Below, one piece after another: positions 5,942-9,934 of a DNA stretch of 9,934 nt. The DNA is taken from NCBI GenBank assembly GCA_003648125.1, contig QMOE01000042.1, positions 1 to 9,934 of the forward strand. Reading direction: 5' to 3'. The notes below the pieces were generated by a model. It saw only the letters and a list, made by a program, of their open reading frames with translations, was not told the origin of the DNA and did no database searches. Each line of letters begins with the position of its first letter. The first letter of the stretch is position 1. The translations under genes were made by a program, and so were the position numbers. The DNA comes from Chloroflexota bacterium. GTDB taxonomy: Bacteria > Chloroflexota > Anaerolineae > B4-G1.

Positions 5942-6736
5942 CTACCTATCCTTGAACTGTGGCGGCCTCTTTTCGAGGAAGGCGCTGAGCCCCTCACGGG
6001 GGTCTTCTTTCTCCCTCAAAATCACGAACTGCTCCGCCTCGACCTCAAGCCCTTCTTCGATGGAAAGTTCCAGACCTTTAGAGATAGCCCGCAGCGCAGC
6101 AGTGGTGGGGAACCTGGATTTGGAGGCAATCTTGCGAGCCAACTCCTGCGCTTCCTCGAGCACTACATCGTGCTCCACCACCTTGTTGACCAATCCCACC
6201 CGGTAGGCCTCCTGGGCACTGATCATATCGCCAGTGAGAATCAACTCGATAGCCTGACCCTTGTTCGTGAGACGGGGCAACCGCTGCGTGCCGCCCCACC
6301 CCGGAATGATGCCTAAATTGATCTCCGGCTGCCCCAGACGGGCCTGGTCGGAGCAGACGCGCATATGGCACGCCATCGCCAACTCTAGCCCACCGCCCAG
6401 GCAGAAACCATTGATAGCAGCAATAATCGGCTTGGGTGATCTCTCAATCTTGAGAAAAGTCCTGTGCCCCCGCTCGACGAACTCGCTGACACCGGCGGCG
6501 TCTGGATTTTCAAACTGCTCCTTGATCTCCGGGATGTCTGCCCCAGCGACAAAGGCCCTGGTTCCACCACCGGTGATGATGATAACCTTAACCCCATCAT
6601 CCGCCACCATCTCATCAACGGCCTGTTCCAACTCTGTCACCACCTGAGCATTGAAAGAGTTGACCGGCGGGTGATTAATCCTCAGCACCGCGACTTTATC
6701 CTCGACCTCGACCTGGATATTCTCCCATTCTCCCAT
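5942..6736 (-). CDS. Enoyl-CoA hydratase / crotonase family protein
   Basis: 264 residues from the ATG at 6736-6734, typical for short-chain enoyl-CoA hydratase. AFVAGADIPE (61-70) and GFCLGGGLELAM (110-121) supply the oxyanion-hole loops. Both catalytic glutamates of true hydratases are present: E118 in GGGLELAM and E138 in LGQPEINLG. IIPGWGGTQRLPRL (143-156) and LTGDMISAQEAYRVGLVN (167-184) are classic crotonase signatures. Family reaction: hydration of trans-2-enoyl-CoA to 3-hydroxyacyl-CoA in fatty-acid or amino-acid degradation, in the cytoplasm. A longer start at 6757 adds seven residues but has no ribosome site, whereas AAAGGAG lies 7 nt before the 6736 ATG. It follows the TetR gene by 40 bp on the same strand, so both probably share one transcript. 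The physiological substrate cannot be read from sequence. Confidence 0.93.
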   Translation of the reverse strand: MGEWENIQVEVEDKVAVLRINHPPVNSFNAQVVTELEQAVDEMVADDGVKVIIITGGGTRAFVAGADIPEIKEQFENPDAAGVSEFVERGHRTFLKIERSPKPIIAAINGFCLGGGLELAMACHMRVCSDQARLGQPEINLGIIPGWGGTQRLPRLTNKGQAIELILTGDMISAQEAYRVGLVNKVVEHDVVLEEAQELARKIASKSRFPTTAALRAISKGLELSIEEGLEVEAEQFVILREKEDPREGLSAFLEKRPPQFKDR

Positions 6737-6743
6737 GACCTCA

Positions 6744-6750
6744 CTCCTTT
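6744..6750 (-). promoter_or_regulatory. Ribosome binding site that fixes the enoyl-CoA hydratase start
   Basis: AAAGGAG on the minus strand, 7 nt before the ATG at 6736. The alternative ATG at 6757 lies upstream of this site and has only AT-rich sequence before it. Confidence 0.8.
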
Positions 6751-6776
6751 CACTCATAAATTTATAGATTCACAAC

Positions 6777-7412
6777 CTATGGCGCTCGCAGACCTCGAAC
6801 GACCATGTCCAGAGCAGCCTGGTAGAGCGTCTCACGTTCCACTCTCACCATCTCTCGCCGCAGAGGATGCTCCATCAACTCTAGCACCCCGTTCAACGTC
6901 GCCCACAGAATACTGGCGGCGGGCCGGACGTCGCAGCAGAGGAACGTCTCTTCATCAATCCCTTGCTGAATCGCCTTTTCCACCCAATCCAACCCCTCCA
7001 AACTGGCAGACAGCACCTTGTGGTAGACCTCGGGCTTGACCGAATCCTGAAAGCGGCCGCGGTCTGTCGCCACCAACAACCGAAAGTAGTCGGGCGTTTC
7101 CTCGAAAAAACAAAAGTAGGCCCGACCTAATCGCCGCAGCCGTTCGTCGGCCGGTAGAGTCTCCTCTGCCGCGTAAGCATCTTCCAGTTTCTCGATCAGT
7201 TCATCCAGCCCCTCTAAAAGCAAAAGAGCAAGGATGGTCTCCTTGCTCTCAAAATACAGATATACGGTTCCCTTGCTGACTCCCGCCCGCTCGGCCACGT
7301 TATCCACGGTAGCGCGATGGAAACCGTTCTCGAAGAAAACCTCACGGGCCGCCCGAAGGATAACCTGTCGCCGTTCTTCCTTTTCCTGCTCACGACGTGC
7401 TCTAGTTGACAC
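6777..7412 (-). CDS. TetR/AcrR-family transcriptional regulator
   Basis: 211 residues from the GTG at 7412-7410. The N-terminal helix-turn-helix (about 15-60) has the canonical pattern: ILRAAREVFFENGF, then ATVDNVAERAGVSKGTVYLY and FESKETIL. The helical ligand-binding domain is unassigned, as usual. Family role: a repressor that leaves DNA on binding a small ligand. An ATG at 7466 in the same frame would give 229 residues, but it overlaps the predicted -10 box and lies upstream of the expected transcript start. AGGAG 5 nt before the GTG supports the shorter form. The gene leads a two-gene unit with enoyl-CoA hydratase, suggesting an acyl-CoA or fatty-acid-related effector, as for many TetR regulators of such genes. 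That ligand is inference. Confidence 0.9.
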   Translation of the reverse strand: MSTRARREQEKEERRQVILRAAREVFFENGFHRATVDNVAERAGVSKGTVYLYFESKETILALLLLEGLDELIEKLEDAYAAEETLPADERLRRLGRAYFCFFEETPDYFRLLVATDRGRFQDSVKPEVYHKVLSASLEGLDWVEKAIQQGIDEETFLCCDVRPAASILWATLNGVLELMEHPLRREMVRVERETLYQAALDMVVRGLRAP

Positions 7413-7417
7413 GAACA

Positions 7418-7422
7418 CTCCT
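7418..7422 (-). promoter_or_regulatory. Ribosome binding site for the GTG start of the TetR gene
   Basis: AGGAG on the minus strand followed by 5 nt and GTG (7412-7410). This site decides between the internal GTG and the upstream ATG. Confidence 0.75.
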
Positions 7423-7427
7423 GACGA

Positions 7428-7458
7428 TAACTTGTGATCACTAACTGACTTGTGGTCA
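7428..7458 (-). promoter_or_regulatory. Candidate TetR operator: two 13-bp direct repeats over the promoter
   Basis: On the minus strand TGACCACAAGTCA (7458-7446) and TGATCACAAGTTA (7440-7428) agree at 11 of 13 positions (both differences are C/T) with an 18-bp period. The first begins at the edge of the -10 box and spans the predicted transcript start; the second lies in the leader before the ribosome site. This placement suits autorepression by the encoded TetR protein. Confidence 0.6.
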
Positions 7459-7486
7459 ATATACATCAGAAAATCGGTGCTGTCAA
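7458..7486 (-). promoter_or_regulatory. Near-consensus sigma-70-type promoter of the tetR-enoyl-CoA hydratase unit
   Basis: On the minus strand TTGACA (7486-7481, 6 of 6), a 17-bp spacer and TATATT (7463-7458, 5 of 6). The predicted start is near 7451, giving a leader of about 40 nt to the GTG at 7412. Confidence 0.85.
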
Positions 7487-7517
7487 TACTCGGCAGAGAG
7501 CTTGAATGAACTTGCGC

Positions 7518-7545
7518 TTGTGCCTTCTCGTTGCTGTGCTATAAT
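7518..7545 (+). promoter_or_regulatory. Extended -10 promoter, likely for the glycogen operon
   Basis: TATAAT (7540-7545) is preceded by TG-C (extended -10, 7537-7539), with a weak -35 TTGTGC (7518-7523) at 16 bp. The predicted start is near 7552, where GCAGC-AAA-GCTGC (7549-7561) could form a 5' hairpin. It diverges from the TetR promoter about 60 bp away. The resulting leader would be about 240 nt to the small gene and 490 nt to glgA. Confidence 0.6.
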
Positions 7546-7586
7546 GAAGCAGCAAAGCTGCGCCTCAAACCGACGAAAGGGAAGAA

Positions 7587-7660
7587 ATGGGACACGGATT
7601 AACACGGGCTGCGCACACAGATTTTTTCTCTATCCGTGTCTTTCGTGTTTGTCCGTGTCC
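7587..7660. repeat. CCGTGTTAATCCGTGTCC-type inverted repeat in the glycogen leader
   Basis: ATGGGACACGGATTAACAC (7587-7605) is the exact reverse complement of 5568-5586 in the other repeat-rich spacer. Within this locus GGACACGGATTAACACG (7590-7606) pairs with CGTGTTTGTCCGTGTCC (7644-7660) at 15 of 17 positions. A further ATCCGTGTC lies in the loop (7632-7640). Such sequences are, from memory, common dispersed repeats in several phyla. The remaining leader, 7661-7704, shows nothing I can name. Confidence 0.7.
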
Positions 7661-7704
7661 AAAATCTTGTCTCATCTGTAAAGAATTTTGACCTTCAAAA
7701 GTTT

Positions 7705-7749
7705 AGCGCTTTCCATAGCGCGTCTTGCCCGCGAGGTATAGAAACCTCG
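7705..7749. repeat. Pair of oppositely oriented hairpins with ATRGAA loop, copy 2
   Basis: On the minus strand CGCGCT-ATGGAA-AGCGCT (7722-7705, 5 of 6 pairs), and on the plus strand CGAGGT-ATAGAA-ACCTCG (7732-7749, 6 of 6 pairs). The latter is followed by GCTACGTTGCTC, close to GCTACATCGCTC after the plus-strand hairpin at 5694-5711. Loops are constant and stems differ, as in copy 1. Confidence 0.7.
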
Positions 7750-7783
7750 GCTACGTTGCTCCAACTTTTTGAAAAGGAAGTTT

Positions 7784-7790
7784 AGGAGGT
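7784..7790 (+). promoter_or_regulatory. Perfect Shine-Dalgarno for the small membrane peptide
   Basis: AGGAGGT, with its AGGAGG core 4 nt before the GTG at 7794. It is the strongest argument that this short frame is translated. Confidence 0.75.
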
Positions 7791-7793
7791 CTC

Positions 7794-7988
7794 GTGCGAC
7801 GTTCAAAAGCACAACGTTCAAAAGATCGGCGAACACGCATCATACTTGGGATTATCAGCCTATTGATTGTCCTCAGTATGGCACTAGCTCTGGTTGGGAC
7901 ACTAGTGCCGCCCAATCGTGCCACACCCACCCCCATGCCAACTCTAACCCCCTTCCCCACCCGCACACCTACTCCTAGTCCTGCGTGA
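7794..7988 (+). CDS. Small single-pass membrane protein with Thr-Pro-rich tail, unknown function
   Basis: 64 residues from a GTG start with a perfect ribosome site. I do not recognise a named family. The first 15 residues are strongly basic (MRRSKAQRSKDRRTR). A hydrophobic helix (about 16-38, IILGIISLLIVLSMALALVG and on) follows, then a tail rich in alternating Thr and Pro (ATPTPMPTLTPFPTRTPTPS, 43-62). The positive-inside rule puts the N terminus in the cytoplasm and the TP tail outside. TP-rich tails and linkers are common in Chloroflexota surface proteins, but here nothing follows the linker, so this is either a genuine short anchor peptide or the remnant of a longer protein. It ends 52 bp before glgA on the same strand and is probably in the same transcript. 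Confidence 0.6.
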   Translation: MRRSKAQRSKDRRTRIILGIISLLIVLSMALALVGTLVPPNRATPTPMPTLTPFPTRTPTPSPA

Positions 7989-8040
7989 CGTAGACGAAAG
8001 CGATGCCTACAAAGAAAAGCGCACCCGAAGGAGTCTGGCA

Positions 8041-9501
8041 ATGACTGAAAAGCCTCTCAAAATCCTGTTCCTCGCCGCCGAAGCGGTTCCCTTCGCCAAA
8101 GTGGGCGGCCTGGCCGATGTGGCCGGCTCACTGCCCAAGGCCATCCAGGCACTAGGGCACGACGTGCGGCTGATGATACCACGCTACGGCACCATCCGCA
8201 GCGACCAATTCCACCTGGAAAAGATCGGGGAACCTATCCCCATCCCAATCGGGCCGGGGGTGGAAAACGTCCACCTGGTCGGCAGCACCATCGACGGAAA
8301 AGTCCCGGTTTACCTCATCTGGGATGAACATTACTTTTCCTCCCGCGATCAGGTCTATGGCTTTGAGGATGACGCCCAGCGATTCGCCGTTTTCGGCCAC
8401 GGAGCACTCGCCGCGCTCCGCTCCCTGGATTGGAAGCCTGACGTGATCCACGCCAACGACTGGCACACCGGCATTGTGCCGACCTGGATAAACACAAAAG
8501 GGCAAGCCGATCCCTTTTATAGCGACATCGCCACCCTATTCACCATTCACAACCTGGCCTACCAGGGCGTCACCGGGCGGCTGATCCTGACCTTTGCGCA
8601 GATGGAGTATGTAAAACACCTATCCGTCGAGCAGCCAGGGATGGTGAACTGGATGGCCCAGGGCATCGCCAACGCCGATCTGATCAACACAGTCAGCAAA
8701 CGGTACGCGCAAGAGATCCTCACCCCGGAGATGGGAATGGGATTGGCCCCCCTGTTGAAAGAGCGTAAAAATCGGCTCTTTGGAATAGTCAACGGGATTG
8801 ACTACGAGTTATGGAACCCGGCCACAGATTCTGCCATTCCGCACCGCTTCGATGCCGAGACACTCGACCGGCGAGTCGCTAACAAAACCGCCCTGCAACA
8901 ACAAGCGCGCCTCCCCGTGCGACCCGAGGCCCCCCTGGTCGGGATGGTCACGCGGCTGGACGAGGTCAAGGGCATGGATCTGATGAAGCCAGTACTAGAA
9001 TGGCTCCTGACGCGGGAAACAGAAATACAGTTCGTCCTGCTGGGCACCGGCGCTCCTCAGTACCACGAAATGTTCGAGCAGATTCAGGCGCGTTTCCCTA
9101 ATAGAATGCACGCATTTCTAAAATTCGACCAGGCGCTGGCGCGACGCATCTACGCCGGCGCTGACATGTTCCTCATGCCCAGCGGCGTCGAGCCGTGCGG
9201 GCTGGGACAAATCATCGCTATGCACTACGGCTGCGTACCAGTCGTGCGGGCAACCGGTGGGCTGGCCGACACGGTCGCCGATTACACAGCCAAGCGAGGA
9301 CGCGGCACCGGGTTCACCTTCGCAGAATATACCTCAGCAGCGTGTCAGGATACACTGACCCGGGCGCTAAAAGTCTACACCAAAAAGTCGGCCTGGCGCA
9401 GAATGCAGCAGCGGGGCATGACAATTGATTTCTCCTGGTCGGCCTCGGCGAAAAAATACATCAAACTCTACCGGCGGGCGATAAAGACACACGGGACGTA
9501 A
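8041..9501 (+). CDS. glgA: Glycogen synthase (ADP-glucose), glycosyltransferase family 5
   Basis: 486 residues, full length for bacterial GlgA (about 477 in E. coli). The ADP-glucose-binding loop AKVGGLADVAGSLP (19-32) is the family KxGGL motif. HANDWHTG (137-144) matches the conserved DWH region and TIHNLAYQG (168-176) is also diagnostic. In the C-terminal domain TRLDEVKGMD (304-313) supplies the Arg305 and Lys310 positions, PSGVEPCGLGQIIAMHYG (380-397) carries the catalytic Glu384, and RATGGLADTV (403-412) closes the site. Reaction: transfer of glucose from ADP-glucose to the non-reducing end of an alpha-1,4-glucan, in the cytoplasm. GAAGGAG precedes the ATG. glgC starts 18 bp after its stop, which gives the substrate-making enzyme in the same operon. 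Confidence 0.97.
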   Translation: MTEKPLKILFLAAEAVPFAKVGGLADVAGSLPKAIQALGHDVRLMIPRYGTIRSDQFHLEKIGEPIPIPIGPGVENVHLVGSTIDGKVPVYLIWDEHYFSSRDQVYGFEDDAQRFAVFGHGALAALRSLDWKPDVIHANDWHTGIVPTWINTKGQADPFYSDIATLFTIHNLAYQGVTGRLILTFAQMEYVKHLSVEQPGMVNWMAQGIANADLINTVSKRYAQEILTPEMGMGLAPLLKERKNRLFGIVNGIDYELWNPATDSAIPHRFDAETLDRRVANKTALQQQARLPVRPEAPLVGMVTRLDEVKGMDLMKPVLEWLLTRETEIQFVLLGTGAPQYHEMFEQIQARFPNRMHAFLKFDQALARRIYAGADMFLMPSGVEPCGLGQIIAMHYGCVPVVRATGGLADTVADYTAKRGRGTGFTFAEYTSAACQDTLTRALKVYTKKSAWRRMQQRGMTIDFSWSASAKKYIKLYRRAIKTHGT

Positions 9502-9519
9502 CGAAACCCAGGAGGCGGG

Positions 9520-9934
9520 ATGCGTACTCTAGCGATGATTCTGGCAGGCGGCGCGGGCAGCCGTCTGAGCGTGCTCACTCAAAAACGGACCAAACCGGCA
9601 GTCCCGTTCGCCGGAAAATATCGCATCATTGATTTTACCCTCTCCAACTGCTCCAACTCGGGCATTTTCAACGTCGGCATCTGCACCCAGTACCGACCCC
9701 GCTCGCTCAACGATCACATCCAGTCGGGCTGGCCCTGGGACCTGGACCGGGTGACTGGCGGCGTCACGCTGCTCCAACCCTATTTGGGCCGCCGCGAGTC
9801 TGACTGGTACCAGGGCACCGCCGACGCCATCTATCAGAACCTGGACTTTATCCACCACCAGCGCTCCGACGTCATCCTGATCCTCGGCGGCGATCACATC
9901 TACAAAATGGACTATGACGTACTGGTCGCTTTCC
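9520..9934 (+). CDS. glgC: Glucose-1-phosphate adenylyltransferase (ADP-glucose pyrophosphorylase), N-terminal part
   Basis: 138 codons are open from the ATG at 9520 to the window edge, read by hand. AGGAGG lies 4 nt before the ATG. The nucleotide-binding loop LAGGAGSRL (8-16) and [16 protein letters not shown] (24-39) with Lys25 open the domain. ALSNC-type [10 protein letters not shown] (40-49), [13 protein letters not shown] (95-107) and [10 protein letters not shown] (123-132) with Asp125, the catalytic aspartate position, follow. Reaction: ATP plus glucose 1-phosphate to ADP-glucose and pyrophosphate, the committed and usually allosterically controlled step of bacterial glycogen synthesis. 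It is 18 bp downstream of glgA. The C-terminal beta-helix is outside the window, so the allosteric type cannot be judged. Confidence 0.96.
   Translation, partial: MRTLAMILAGGAGSRLSVLTQKRTKPAVPFAGKYRIIDFTLSNCSNSGIFNVGICTQYRPRSLNDHIQSGWPWDLDRVTGGVTLLQPYLGRRESDWYQGTADAIYQNLDFIHHQRSDVILILGGDHIYKMDYDVLVAF

Larger units (their letters stand above)
5567..5942. repeat. MITE-like region bounded by nested imperfect inverted repeats
   Basis: Three blocks recur as reverse complements, in mirrored order, at both ends: GGTGTT (5567-5572) with AACACC (5937-5942); CATAAATGATTTT (5584-5596) with its complement (5918-5930); and GTGCGTCATTTGA (5608-5620) with its complement (5882-5894). Deeper in, ATCTTTTCAA (5742-5751) pairs with TTGAAAAGAT (5842-5851), and further paired hairpins lie inside (listed separately). 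No transposase is present. The right end touches the TAG of the enoyl-CoA hydratase gene (5944-5942). No target-site duplication was recognised. The region looks like stacked non-autonomous repeat insertions; which part moved as a unit is unknown. Confidence 0.6.

Noticed and set aside
5930..6316. 128-codon plus-strand frame
   Set aside because: Antisense shadow of the enoyl-CoA hydratase gene, which has both catalytic glutamates and a clear ribosome site.
5429..7749. CRISPR array
   Set aside because: The repeats are inverted, few and of different families. There is no regular direct repeat with unique spacers and no cas gene.
7751..8041. 96-codon minus-strand frame with Gly-Val repeats
   Set aside because: It is the complement of the Thr-Pro codons of the small membrane peptide, and the repeats are a by-product of that composition.
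9529..9897. 122-codon minus-strand frame
   Set aside because: Antisense to glgC, whose motifs are unmistakable.

Overview
The window looks like a chromosomal fragment of a Chloroflexota bacterium, probably Anaerolineae-like. That placement is an inference with moderate confidence. It rests on mid-50s GC, a small membrane protein with a Thr-Pro-rich tail, a glgA-glgC glycogen operon, an exopolysaccharide (EPS) tyrosine kinase of CpsD/Wzc type, and spacers packed with short dispersed inverted repeats. No tRNA, rRNA, CRISPR array, transposase or phage gene was seen.

Positions 1-5350 are on the minus strand and form an EPS block. Read in the direction of transcription it starts with a free-standing OmpR-family response regulator (5231-4527). 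That gene has its own near-consensus promoter and a strong intrinsic terminator. Next is a spacer holding a 70-bp array of 10-bp-phased direct repeats that looks like a multi-site response-regulator operator. Four genes follow, tightly packed up to a last small gap: a second OmpR-family regulator, a Wzz/BY-kinase co-polymerase overlapping it by 4 bp, a GHMP sugar kinase (HddA-like), and the N-terminal part of an oligosaccharide flippase running off the window. A hairpin with a short T-run separates the sugar kinase from the flippase. The BY-kinase carries an excisionase/MerR-type helix-turn-helix after its tyrosine cluster. It could therefore be a membrane-tethered, phosphorylation-controlled DNA-binding protein.

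Positions 5351-5941 contain no convincing gene. This spacer is a stack of inverted-repeat elements, one nested inside another, and the outermost arm reaches the stop codon of the next gene.

Positions 5942-7486 (minus strand) hold a TetR-family regulator followed by an enoyl-CoA hydratase. They are driven by a near-consensus promoter whose -10 and start region carry two 13-bp direct repeats, a likely autoregulatory operator. That promoter places the TetR start at an internal GTG.

Positions 7518-9934 (plus strand) appear to be a divergently transcribed glycogen operon. An extended -10 promoter is followed by a leader full of repeats, then a 64-residue membrane peptide with a perfect Shine-Dalgarno sequence, glycogen synthase (glgA), and the start of ADP-glucose pyrophosphorylase (glgC), cut by the window edge.

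The overall picture is one block that makes and exports a surface polysaccharide under two-component and tyrosine-kinase control, one that stores glucose as glycogen, and a small acyl-CoA module between them.
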